From positions 1 to 36,896 of the forward strand of contig CACJWV010000005.1 of NCBI GenBank assembly GCA_902597195.1: DNA of 36,896 bases, given 5' to 3'. Each line of letters opens with the position of its first letter. Position 1 is the stretch's first letter. This DNA is from an uncultured Bacteroidota bacterium (GTDB lineage: Bacteria; Bacteroidota; Bacteroidia; Flavobacteriales; BACL11). The notes under the pieces were generated by a model. That model had not been told where the DNA came from. It searched no databases and saw only the letters and a list, made by a program, of their open reading frames with translations. Shown here in pieces: positions 1 to 7,159 of this stretch. The position numbers were made by a program, and so were the translations under genes.

Positions 1-248
1 GCAAGACAATCAATATTTTTTTTCTTTGCGTATGCTGCAGTTGCCAAAATATGATTTGAAAAAGCACCACCAAAAGTGATCAACATATTTTTTTTCTTCA
101 ATAAAGCGCGATCAACATTATGCTTGAGCTTAAATAATTTATTGCCTGAAATAAATGGGTCAATTAAATCTAATCTTTTTATAAAAACTTCAATCTCATT
201 ATTTAAATATCGCTCAGAAAAAATTTGTTGATTTAGTTTAAAATTCAT
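1..248 (-). CDS. PLP-dependent ACC deaminase / D-cysteine desulfhydrase family protein (5' part only)
   Basis: This is the N-terminal 82 codons of a gene that leaves the window on the left. I translated it by hand from the ATG at 248-246. The protein contains FIKRLDLIDPFISGNKLFK (residues 22-40), followed by LITFGGAFSNHILATAAYAKKK (around 56-77, partly quoted). This is the pattern of fold-type II PLP enzymes of the 1-aminocyclopropane-1-carboxylate deaminase / D-cysteine desulfhydrase family. K37 in the SGNK motif is the expected PLP Schiff-base lysine, and the SNH motif is the expected phosphate/carboxylate contact. Such enzymes deaminate small amino acids or release H2S from D-cysteine; which substrate applies cannot be told from this part. 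The gene is divergent from the small Cys-rich gene at 284. A TATATTTG box ends three bases before the ATG, which supports this start. Confidence 0.8.
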   Translation of the reverse strand, partial: MNFKLNQQIFSERYLNNEIEVFIKRLDLIDPFISGNKLFKLKHNVDRALLKKKNMLITFGGAFSNHILATAAYAKKKNIDCL

Positions 249-251
249 GCA

Positions 252-259
252 CAAATATA
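252..259 (-). promoter_or_regulatory. Bacteroidota -7 box TATATTTG, 3 nt before the start at 248
   Basis: Read on the minus strand the bases are TATATTTG, an exact match to the Bacteroidota -7 consensus TAnnTTTG. Only three bases (TGC) separate it from the ATG at 248. If transcription starts about four bases after the box, the mRNA would begin at the start codon and be leaderless. No clear -33 TTG/TTTG partner is visible. Confidence 0.6.
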
Positions 260-272
260 TGCTTGAATAATG

Positions 273-280
273 TAAATTTG
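273..280 (+). promoter_or_regulatory. Bacteroidota -7 box TAAATTTG, 3 nt before the start at 284
   Basis: TAAATTTG matches TAnnTTTG exactly and lies three bases (CAA) before the ATG at 284. It therefore favours 284 over the upstream TTG at 263, which lies before the box. It is divergent from the box at 252-259, and the two boxes are only 13 bases apart. Confidence 0.6.
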
Positions 281-283
281 CAA

Positions 284-475
284 ATGCATAATTTTAACAA
301 CAAAAAAGCTCTGCAAAATGATGACTTTTACTACAGCACAGATGGATTCATTGTTTTCACTGAAAATTATCATCTAAAGAGAGGTTATTGTTGTAAAAAC
401 AATTGTAAACATTGTCCATATAATTACAAGAAAAATGATGAATCTAAAAGAGGAAATAAGAAAAGGAATACCTAG
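284..475 (+). CDS. Small Cys-rich DUF5522-like protein
   Basis: This is a 63-residue protein without a signal peptide. Its C-terminal half carries the signature HLKRGYCCKNNCKHCPYNY (about residues 31-49), with CC-x3-C-x2-C spacing. I recognise this as the small DUF5522-type family of Bacteroidota. The four cysteines suggest metal or Fe-S binding, but the function is not known to me. I chose the ATG at 284 because a TAAATTTG box sits three bases upstream; a TTG at 263 would place the start ahead of that box. The last 41 bases overlap hutU in another frame, so the two genes are probably co-transcribed and translationally coupled. The tail after the Cys motif is Lys/Arg/Asn-rich and low in complexity. 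Confidence 0.75.
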   Translation: MHNFNNKKALQNDDFYYSTDGFIVFTENYHLKRGYCCKNNCKHCPYNYKKNDESKRGNKKRNT

Positions 476-2432
476 CACTATACCAAGTATGCCAAACTTC
501 TTGCCTGGTGTTAGCCGCGCACCAAAGCGAAAGAAAATTTTAAATGCTAAAGAGAAAAAACTTGCTATTAGAAATGCTCTTAGATATTTTCCTTCAAGTT
601 TTCATTCTGAACTTTCAAAAGAATTTTTAATTGAATTAGAAGAATATGGGAGAATTTACATGTATAGATTTATGCCCAATTACAAAATCCAAGCTTGCTC
701 AATAAATGAACTGCCTTACAAAAGTAAAGAAGCCGCATCAATACAACTCATGATTCTTAATAATCTAAGTCATGAAATAGCACAACATCCATACGAACTA
801 ATTACTTACGGAGGTAACGGATCAGTATTTCAAAACTGGGCTCAATATTTAATTACAATGAAATTTCTCTCGGAAATGACTGATGAACAAACACTTGTAT
901 TGTATTCAGGACATCCAATGGGTTTATTCCCATCTTCAAAAAATGCACCCAGAGTTGTTGTTTCAAACGGAATGATGATTCCTAACTATTCAAAAAAGGA
1001 TGATTTAGAAAAATTTTCTGCTTTAGGTGTTACTCAATATGGTCAAATGACTGCTGGATCATTTATGTACATTGGGCCTCAAGGAATTGTTCATGGAACT
1101 AACATAACTTTACTAAACGCAGCTAGAAAATTAGATAATAGTTGTTACGATCTTTCAGGTAAAGTTTTCGTAACAGCTGGATTAGGAGGTATGTCCGGTG
1201 CTCAACCAAAAGCATGCGTTATAGCAGGCGGAATTTGTGTTGTTGCAGAAATAAATGAAAAAGCAACAGTTAAACGTCATCAACAAAAATGGGTAGATGA
1301 AATTTACAATGACCTTAGTAAACTATTCAAAAGAGTAGAGATTGCAAGAAAAAATAAAGAATCTATTTCAATAGCATACCAAGGTAACATCGTTGATTGT
1401 TGGGAATATATAGCAGCAAATAACATTAAAATAGAGCTTGGTTCTGACCAAACCTCCTTACATAATCCATATTCTGGAGGATACTATCCAGTAGGTTTGT
1501 CATTTGACGAGTCAAATGAGATGATAAAAAATGATCCCAAGAAATTTAAATCGAAAGTCCAAGAGAGTTTAATTAGACATGTAAATGCAATAAATAAGCT
1601 AACAGATAAAGGCATGTATTTTTTTGATTATGGAAATGCTTTTCTTCTTGAATCAAAAAAAGCCGGTGCAGATATAACTAATAATGAAGATGAATTTAAA
1701 TATCCCTCTTATGTTCAAGACATTATGGGACCAATGTGTTTTGACTACGGATATGGCCCTTTTAGATGGGTATGCACTTCAAATTCAAAGGAAGATTTAT
1801 CGGCAACTGACGAGATTGCAATTAAGGTTCTTGAAGAAATGCTTCCAGATAGTCCAAAAGAAATAAAATTACAGCTACAAGACAATATTAATTGGATCAA
1901 AGATGCCATGAAAAATAATCTTGTTGTTGGTAGTCAAGCAAGAATTCTGTACGCGGATAGCAGCGGAAGAATTAATATTGCTAAAGCATTTAATAAGGCT
2001 ATTAAAGAAGGGAGAATTAGTGGTCCCATTGTTTTAGGAAGAGATCATCATGATGTTTCAGGTGTTGATTCACCTTATAGAGAAACATCTAATATTTACG
2101 ACGGATCTAAATATACTGCAGATATGGCTATACAAAACGTAATTGGTGATAGTTTCAGAGGTGCCACATGGGTGTCTATACACAATGGTGGTGGTGTTGG
2201 ATGGGGTGAAGTAATTAACGGTGGTTTTGGTCTATTTATAGACGGTAGTGAAAAATCTGAAAATGACATTCAAAAAATGCTTTTCTGGGATGTTAATAAC
2301 GGAATAGCTAGAAGAAATTGGGCTAGAAACAAAGAAGCAACATTTGCGATTAAAAGAGCCATGAAAAATGAACCTTTACTAAAAGTTTTAGTGCCTAATC
2401 TAGTTGATGACAAAATAATTGAAAACTTATAA
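435..2432 (+). CDS. hutU: Urocanate hydratase (urocanase)
   Basis: The enzyme catalyses the second step of histidine degradation, converting urocanate to 4-imidazolone-5-propionate with tightly bound NAD+ in the cytoplasm. At 665 residues it is the long urocanase form common in Bacteroidota; the classical form is about 555. Family landmarks are YGGNGSVFQNW (125-135), TAGSFMYIGPQGIVHG (206-221), GLGGMSGAQPKA (249-260) and, near the C-terminus, GRDHHDVSGVDSPYRETSN and the Gly-rich NGGGVGWGEVINGGFG. The start is ATG 435 or the adjacent ATG 438; both lie inside the end of the preceding small gene. The other recognisable hut gene here is ftcD, at the far right end. The stretch encoding GGVGWGEVINGGF (2189-2228) is duplicated exactly in pheT. 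hutU itself is uninterrupted, so it is presumably the source copy. Confidence 0.95.
   Translation: MMNLKEEIRKGIPSTIPSMPNFLPGVSRAPKRKKILNAKEKKLAIRNALRYFPSSFHSELSKEFLIELEEYGRIYMYRFMPNYKIQACSINELPYKSKEAASIQLMILNNLSHEIAQHPYELITYGGNGSVFQNWAQYLITMKFLSEMTDEQTLVLYSGHPMGLFPSSKNAPRVVVSNGMMIPNYSKKDDLEKFSALGVTQYGQMTAGSFMYIGPQGIVHGTNITLLNAARKLDNSCYDLSGKVFVTAGLGGMSGAQPKACVIAGGICVVAEINEKATVKRHQQKWVDEIYNDLSKLFKRVEIARKNKESISIAYQGNIVDCWEYIAANNIKIELGSDQTSLHNPYSGGYYPVGLSFDESNEMIKNDPKKFKSKVQESLIRHVNAINKLTDKGMYFFDYGNAFLLESKKAGADITNNEDEFKYPSYVQDIMGPMCFDYGYGPFRWVCTSNSKEDLSATDEIAIKVLEEMLPDSPKEIKLQLQDNINWIKDAMKNNLVVGSQARILYADSSGRINIAKAFNKAIKEGRISGPIVLGRDHHDVSGVDSPYRETSNIYDGSKYTADMAIQNVIGDSFRGATWVSIHNGGGVGWGEVINGGFGLFIDGSEKSENDIQKMLFWDVNNGIARRNWARNKEATFAIKRAMKNEPLLKVLVPNLVDDKIIENL
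2189..2228 (+). repeat. 40-base exact repeat, hutU copy (inverted relative to 4180-4219)
   Basis: These 40 bases start TGGTGGTGTT and end ACGGTGGTTTT. They recur exactly on the minus strand at 4219-4180 within pheT. In hutU they encode the conserved Gly-rich GGVGWGEVINGGF, so this is the native location. The match stops abruptly on both sides: G here against A in pheT before it, and G here against A after it. Confidence 0.9.
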
Positions 2433-2441
2433 AGTTTTATA

Positions 2442-3068
2442 TCACCAATCAAAGTCTTCCCCCTCTAATATTTTCCATAAATACAAAGAAGCAATAGTTC
2501 TGTAGGGACTCCACCTTTTAGCAAGTTTATCTGCCTCATCAAAGTTTGGTCTTACCTCAAAATTGTATATAATTTTTATAGCATTCAACAGACCTATATC
2601 TTTGTTTGAGAACACATCAATTCTTCCCATAGTAAAAATTAAAAACATTTCTGCGGTCCATGTACCAATTCCCTTTATTGATGACAGAGTTTTTATAACA
2701 TCATCATTTGACATTTTTTTTAGACCTACAAATGAACTATTATCAATAAATGACTGACTTAGGATTCTTAAATATTCTACTTTCTTAAAGCTCATACCGG
2801 TATTTTTTAATTTGTTCTCTGTTTGCTTTAGAACTTGTTCAGCCGAAATGTTATTATTTAATAAGTAGGCAAATCTAGAAAATGTAGCTGAGGCTGATTT
2901 TATACTTAATTGTTGAAATATTATATATCTACATAAAGAGAAAAAATAATCTTCATTGATGTTGATTTTTGGTGGTTCTATGTTTTTCACATACTTTCCA
3001 AGAATATCATCTTTCTCCAAAAATTTTATTGCATCTTTAAACGAAGTTTTATTTATCTCTAATTTCAA
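2442..3068 (-). CDS. DNA-3-methyladenine glycosylase II-like (AlkA/HhH-GPD)
   Basis: The gene encodes a 208-residue base-excision repair glycosylase of the HhH-GPD superfamily, which removes alkylated purines from DNA. The helix-hairpin-helix is SIKGIGTWTAEMFLIF (130-145). It is followed by GRIDVFSNKDIGLLNA, in which D157 is the expected catalytic aspartate. There is no C-terminal Cys cluster, so an Fe-S MutY/Nth-type enzyme is unlikely. The protein is shorter than E. coli AlkA (282) but similar to many short bacterial forms. The start is a TTG at 3068-3066, 20 bases inside the end of pheT, which suggests translational coupling; the first in-frame ATG is M92, too late. Nine bases separate its stop from the convergent hutU stop. 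Confidence 0.85.
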   Translation of the reverse strand: MKLEINKTSFKDAIKFLEKDDILGKYVKNIEPPKININEDYFFSLCRYIIFQQLSIKSASATFSRFAYLLNNNISAEQVLKQTENKLKNTGMSFKKVEYLRILSQSFIDNSSFVGLKKMSNDDVIKTLSSIKGIGTWTAEMFLIFTMGRIDVFSNKDIGLLNAIKIIYNFEVRPNFDEADKLAKRWSPYRTIASLYLWKILEGEDFDW

Positions 3069-4176
3069 TTGAAAAATCTGACTTTAATTTAGTTAAAATC
3101 CTATCAATACATTTATCTATTTGAAAATCTGTTAATGTTTTTTCAAGATGCTGGAAAGTAATATAAATACTATAAGATTTCTTATCATCTTTTTTGTTAC
3201 TATAAACATCAAAAAGAGAAACTGAAGTAATTAATTCAATATTAAGCTCATTTATAGACTTTTCGATCTTGTCGTAGTTAATATCACTTTGAACATAAAA
3301 TGATAAATCTCTTCTCACAGACGGAAATTTTGAGAAAGGAGAGAATGAAATATTATTACCTGAAACTATTTTTGATAAATTTTCTAAGTTGATGTTTGAA
3401 CAAAAAACATCATTCTTAATATCAAAATTTTTATTTGTCTCAGCACTTATCTTTCCTATATCTAAAATAAATAAATCATCTTTGAAGTAAGACAAGCCAT
3501 ATTCAAAAAAATCTTTTTTATTGTTGATTAATTTCAAGTTGTCAATTGAAAGGCGTTGTAATAATTTATCTACGTATTCTTTTAAATCATAGAAATCATA
3601 TAATTTATTTTCTTTATTCCAATTAATTTTTTCTTTAACGTTTGATAAGGAAATAATTAAATTCTCTTTTTCATTATAGTTATCATCTTCTTTGAGATAT
3701 ATTTTGCCAAATTCAAAAAGCCTTATGTCTTTATTGTTTCTTTTGAAATTGTATGAAATGTTACTCAAAGCAGATATGAGCATGTTAGACCGCAATGAAT
3801 TTAACTCTTTGCTTTTAGGATTAATAATATTCACAATTTTAGACTCATCAGTAAACAACATGTTGATTTCTTTATTAACTAAAGAATTACTCATTGCCTC
3901 ACTAAAACCATTAGAAACAAAAAAATGATTTATTTTTTTTATAAATTTTGAATCAAAATTTTGTTGTAAAGATTCTTTAAAATTGTATGAAATATTTACG
4001 GTTTCTGGATTATATGAATTGTAGCCAAAAATTCTTAAAAACTCTTCAACCAGATCGATTTCCCTATTTACGTCATACCTATAGGCTGGAACACTAACTT
4101 TTAAGTTATTGTTGATTTCTTCTAAAATTTTGATATCCAAACTTGAAAAAATATTCAAAACATCAGATTTATTCAC
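3049..4176 (-). CDS. pheT: Phenylalanyl-tRNA synthetase beta subunit, C-terminal fragment (frame-broken)
   Basis: These 375 codons carry the rest of PheT: most of the B5 domain (NKSDVLNIFSSLDIKI, then VSVPAYRYDVNREIDLVEE), the catalytic-like core, and a C-terminal FDX-ACB anticodon-binding domain from about residue 280 (FSKFPSVRRDLSFYV to the end). PheT pairs with PheS to charge tRNA-Phe. Together with the upstream piece it gives about 810 residues, a normal PheT length, so no sequence has been lost; the frame has shifted by -1. The nominal GTG start at 4176 is only the first start-like codon after the break. The frame is open upstream through the 40-base hutU-derived repeat. Independent function is doubtful because the cut falls in the B5 domain. 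Confidence 0.85.
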   Translation of the reverse strand: MNKSDVLNIFSSLDIKILEEINNNLKVSVPAYRYDVNREIDLVEEFLRIFGYNSYNPETVNISYNFKESLQQNFDSKFIKKINHFFVSNGFSEAMSNSLVNKEINMLFTDESKIVNIINPKSKELNSLRSNMLISALSNISYNFKRNNKDIRLFEFGKIYLKEDDNYNEKENLIISLSNVKEKINWNKENKLYDFYDLKEYVDKLLQRLSIDNLKLINNKKDFFEYGLSYFKDDLFILDIGKISAETNKNFDIKNDVFCSNINLENLSKIVSGNNISFSPFSKFPSVRRDLSFYVQSDINYDKIEKSINELNIELITSVSLFDVYSNKKDDKKSYSIYITFQHLEKTLTDFQIDKCIDRILTKLKSDFSIEIRDK

Positions 4177-4179
4177 CTT

Positions 4180-4219
4180 AAAACCACCGTTAATTACTTC
4201 ACCCCATCCAACACCACCA
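4180..4219 (-). repeat. 40-base exact repeat of hutU inserted at the pheT frame break
   Basis: Read on the minus strand this is identical to hutU 2189-2228. In the pheT N-terminal frame it runs into a TAA (4196-4194). In the C-terminal frame it reads in the same phase as hutU (GGVGWGEVINGGF) and continues as KVNKSD. A B5 domain would be expected to read roughly SKMV-GFKVNKSD here, so about ten residues look extra. The flanking pheT bases share short ATGG and GGTTTT identity with the ends of the repeat, as in microhomology-joined insertions or assembly chimeras. Confidence 0.9.
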
Positions 4220-5501
4220 TTTTGCTTAAATTATCAATACTAAAATTTATTTCTTTATCAATTAGCTCTTTTGGGTAAATATCAATTATTTCAGAAATTT
4301 CTTTTGTTTCACAAATATCAGAAATTAGACTAGCTGCATATTTTAATGATTTAATTGTAATTGAAGGATCTACACCTCTTTCAAATCTAAATGATGCATC
4401 AGAACTAATAGAATGGTTTTTTGCACTTTTCCTTACTGAAATTTGGTCAAAAAGAGCTGACTCTAAAAAAATTGATTTAGTTCCAGAATTGACTGATGAT
4501 TCTATTCCTCCCATCACACCCGCAATACACATGGGGTTTTTATCATTACAAATAAGTAAATCCTCGTTGTTAAGATCTCTATTGATTTCATCAAGTGTTA
4601 CAATATTTTCTCCACTTCTAGCATTTCTTACAATAATTTCTTTTCCATTAATCTTATTGTAATCAAATGCATGTAAAGGTTGACCAATGTCGTGCAAAAC
4701 ATAATTTGTTATATCTACAACATTGTTTATCGACTTAACACCTATTGATGTTAATCTTTTCTTTAACCAGTCTGGTGACTCCTTAATTTTTAAATCTTTA
4801 ATGATTAATCCCGAATATCTTAAGCAGTTATCATTTTGAATAGATACACTTAAGTCTAATTTATCTTTAAATTCAATACCACTCATTTGATTATAATCTT
4901 TTAGTAGCTGATTACTCTTTCCCGATTGAAAGTTTAAATATGCATTAATATCTCTAGCTACTCCTAGATGAGACATTGCATCACATCGATTTGGGGTAAG
5001 ACCTATTTCAAAGATGTAGTCAAACTCTGATTTATAAAAATCAATAAGCCTTTTACCAATTTTAAATTTATCATCTAAAATCATGATGCCATCATCATCA
5101 CTGCCTAGGTTAATTTCTTTTTCCGAGCATATCATTCCCTCCGAGACTACTCCTCTAAGTTTTGATCTTTTTATTTTAAACTTTTTATCACCATCATGTA
5201 AGGTTGTTCCAATTTTTGCAATAGGCACATTAATGTCCTTTTTTACATTAGAAGCACCGCATACGATATTCAAAATTTCTCCTCCAACATCGACTTTAGT
5301 GACCTTCAGCCTGTCTGCGTTAGGATGTTGATCGATTTCAATGATTTTTCCTATAACGATACCTTCCAAATCACCAACGATATTAGAGCTTTTAGTAATA
5401 GATTCTACCTCTAAACCTATTGAAGTTAAAATTTCAGCTAGTTCATCTGAGCTTAAGTCTAAATTTATATGTTCTTTAATCCAGGAATAAGAAATTTTCA
5501 T
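4194..5501 (-). CDS. pheT: Phenylalanyl-tRNA synthetase beta subunit, N-terminal fragment (frame-broken)
   Basis: These are the first 435 residues of PheT. They begin MKISYSWIKEHINLDLSSDE, the usual PheT start, and continue with the OB-fold tRNA-binding domain (about 43-150, with GKIIEIDQHPNADRLKVTKV and IVCGASNV) and the B3/B4 editing domain (about 210-370, with NVVDITNYVLHDIGQPLHAFD). They end early in the B5 domain at SIDNLSKMVVLDGVK. The last residues and the stop codon come from the inserted hutU-like repeat. A TATTTTTG box lies four bases before the ATG and supports this start. pheS is not in the window. An intact PheT is essential, so a real disruption would need suppression, a second copy, or be an assembly artefact. 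Confidence 0.9.
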   Translation of the reverse strand: MKISYSWIKEHINLDLSSDELAEILTSIGLEVESITKSSNIVGDLEGIVIGKIIEIDQHPNADRLKVTKVDVGGEILNIVCGASNVKKDINVPIAKIGTTLHDGDKKFKIKRSKLRGVVSEGMICSEKEINLGSDDDGIMILDDKFKIGKRLIDFYKSEFDYIFEIGLTPNRCDAMSHLGVARDINAYLNFQSGKSNQLLKDYNQMSGIEFKDKLDLSVSIQNDNCLRYSGLIIKDLKIKESPDWLKKRLTSIGVKSINNVVDITNYVLHDIGQPLHAFDYNKINGKEIIVRNARSGENIVTLDEINRDLNNEDLLICNDKNPMCIAGVMGGIESSVNSGTKSIFLESALFDQISVRKSAKNHSISSDASFRFERGVDPSITIKSLKYAASLISDICETKEISEIIDIYPKELIDKEINFSIDNLSKMVVLDGVK

Positions 5502-5505
5502 TTAA

Positions 5506-5513
5506 CAAAAATA
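5506..5513 (-). promoter_or_regulatory. -7 box TATTTTTG, 4 nt before the pheT start
   Basis: On the minus strand TATTTTTG is followed by TTAA and then the pheT ATG. It fits in the 32-base gap after the upstream gene on the same strand, so pheT probably has its own promoter and a leaderless or nearly leaderless mRNA. A TTTG lies 15 bases upstream of the box, shorter than the usual -33 spacing. Confidence 0.6.
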
Positions 5514-5533
5514 ATAATTAGAATTCATCAAAA

Positions 5534-7087
5534 CTACTTTATATTTTTTTTTGCCTCTTTCAGTAACAATGCATTAAATGAGTTAGTCTTAAAATCACTT
5601 AAATCATTACTGTAGAACCTGTAAACTTCATCGTAATATAAAGGTACCAATACTGATTTTTCTTCAATAATATCATTCATTTTTTTAAAAACTTTATTTC
5701 TTTCATTCAAATCATTTAATGAAACACTTAAGTCATATAAACTATCAAATTTAGAGTCATTAAAATTAAAATAATTAGGACCATTAGGAGTCAAATTTTT
5801 GCTGTAGAATAGAGCAAAATAATTTTCAGGATCTGCGTAGTCAGCTATCCAGCTACCCCTGAAAAAATTTAGCTTATTACTAGCAACCATTTGTCTATGT
5901 ACATAAGGTGGGTTTACTTCAATAGAAATATTTATACCAATTTCTGACAGTGATTTTTGTATATACTCGCAAAGACTGAGGTATGAAGAAGTAGTGTTTA
6001 ATTTTATTTCCTGGCCTTGGTATTTGCTATTTTCTAAAAACTTTTTTGCTAATTCAATGTTGTAGTTATAACTTTCATATTCTTTTGCAAAGCTGTTCAT
6101 ACCATTAGGTACAAAACCTTTGTTAGCAGGTTGTCCAATATCTTTTCTTAAATATTTAATCATATATTCTCTATCAAAACCACAATTAATCGCTTTTCTC
6201 AAATAATTATCAATTATACTTGAATCGTTTAACAAAAATCCTAAATATTCTGTATTTAAATATGATGTTTTTTTAAGTTTAAATCTTGGTTTATATGATT
6301 CTCTGAGCTGTCTATTATCATTTAGTAGTTCATCAATGTAAGACTCATCTAGTCCTGATACGAGATCTAGATCACCTTGCAAAAATTTTAAAAAAGCTGT
6401 GTTTTTATCTTTGATGAATGAAATAGATATTCCATCTAAGTATGGTAAATTATTTTCAAAATAATTATCATTTTTTCTAAATACTAACTTGTTTCCATAA
6501 TCCCATTTATGAAATTTGAATGGACCAGTGCCAATAGGATTTTTGTTAAAATTTGAATTTTCAACTACCTCATGAGGAACCACAGAGCAATATTGCATGG
6601 CGAGTATTCCAAGAAAGGGGGAAAAAGGCTCTAGCAATTTAATAATCAGTGTTGAATCATTTGTTGAATAATATTTATCAACTAAATTGAAAACCCATTT
6701 TCCAGGTGATAAGTTATTTTTATCAAGTATTCTGTCAAAGCTGTAAACAAAATCATCAGCAATGACTTTTCTATTTTCTTTTTTAAAGAACTCGCTACTA
6801 TGAAAGCACACATTAGTATTTAAATTAAATCTATATTCAAGTTTATTCTCAGAAATAGACCAACTTTTGGCGACTGATGGTATAATTTGCATATTAGTAT
6901 CGAAAGTTACTAGACCATTATATAGTTGAGAGACTACCCATACATGAGCCAAGTCTCTAGAATATATCGGATCCAAAGTATTTATCTCAGAAATTTCATT
7001 GTATTTAAAAACTTTCTTTTCAGATTTAACACTTAAATCATTGCATGAAAAAGAAAATAAAACAAGTAAAAAGAAAATGTATCTCAT
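5534..7087 (-). CDS. ABC transporter family-5 substrate-binding lipoprotein (peptide/DppA-OppA type)
   Basis: This 517-residue extracytoplasmic binding protein opens with MRYIFFLLVLFSFSCNDLSV, a lipoprotein signal with the lipobox ending at C15. It should therefore be exported and lipidated. The body is SBP_bac_5: NTLDPIYSRDLAHVWVVSQL near the N-terminus, then NPIGTGPFKFHKWDYGNKL around residue 180, the family hallmark, and SWIADYADPENYFALFYS toward the C-terminus, typical of oligopeptide binders. No permease or ATPase gene is adjacent, so it either works with a transporter encoded elsewhere or has a solitary role. A variant -7 box (TATCTTTA) lies eight bases before the ATG. It is divergent from mtaB. 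The ligand cannot be predicted. Confidence 0.87.
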   Translation of the reverse strand: MRYIFFLLVLFSFSCNDLSVKSEKKVFKYNEISEINTLDPIYSRDLAHVWVVSQLYNGLVTFDTNMQIIPSVAKSWSISENKLEYRFNLNTNVCFHSSEFFKKENRKVIADDFVYSFDRILDKNNLSPGKWVFNLVDKYYSTNDSTLIIKLLEPFSPFLGILAMQYCSVVPHEVVENSNFNKNPIGTGPFKFHKWDYGNKLVFRKNDNYFENNLPYLDGISISFIKDKNTAFLKFLQGDLDLVSGLDESYIDELLNDNRQLRESYKPRFKLKKTSYLNTEYLGFLLNDSSIIDNYLRKAINCGFDREYMIKYLRKDIGQPANKGFVPNGMNSFAKEYESYNYNIELAKKFLENSKYQGQEIKLNTTSSYLSLCEYIQKSLSEIGINISIEVNPPYVHRQMVASNKLNFFRGSWIADYADPENYFALFYSKNLTPNGPNYFNFNDSKFDSLYDLSVSLNDLNERNKVFKKMNDIIEEKSVLVPLYYDEVYRFYSNDLSDFKTNSFNALLLKEAKKNIK

Positions 7088-7095
7088 AATTTTTC

Positions 7096-7103
7096 TAAAG
7101 ATA
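7096..7103 (-). promoter_or_regulatory. Variant -7 box TATCTTTA upstream of the binding-protein gene
   Basis: On the minus strand this is TATCTTTA, one mismatch (final A for G) from TAnnTTTG. It ends eight bases before the ATG at 7087. It is plausible by position but weaker than the exact boxes elsewhere. Confidence 0.35.
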
Positions 7104-7147
7104 GCGATGTTTTTAAAAAAGTAGAACTTAATATTAGTAAGTGTTTA

Positions 7148-7155
7148 TATTTTTG
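7148..7155 (+). promoter_or_regulatory. -7 box TATTTTTG, 4 nt before the mtaB start
   Basis: TATTTTTG, then CAAA, then the mtaB ATG at 7160. It is an exact TAnnTTTG match at the same short distance seen at other gene starts in this window, implying a leaderless mtaB-lgt transcript. Confidence 0.6.
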
Positions 7156-7159
7156 CAAA

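Noticed and set aside
263-283. Upstream TTG start for the small Cys-rich gene
   Set aside because: It lies ahead of the TAAATTTG box at 273-280, which points to the ATG at 284.
4194-4226. Programmed -1 frameshift to make full-length PheT
   Set aside because: A -1 shift would restore the frame, and AAAA occurs at 4223-4220, but there is no strong heptameric slippery site or stimulatory structure evident. The bases past it are an exact hutU copy, which an insertion or assembly error explains better.
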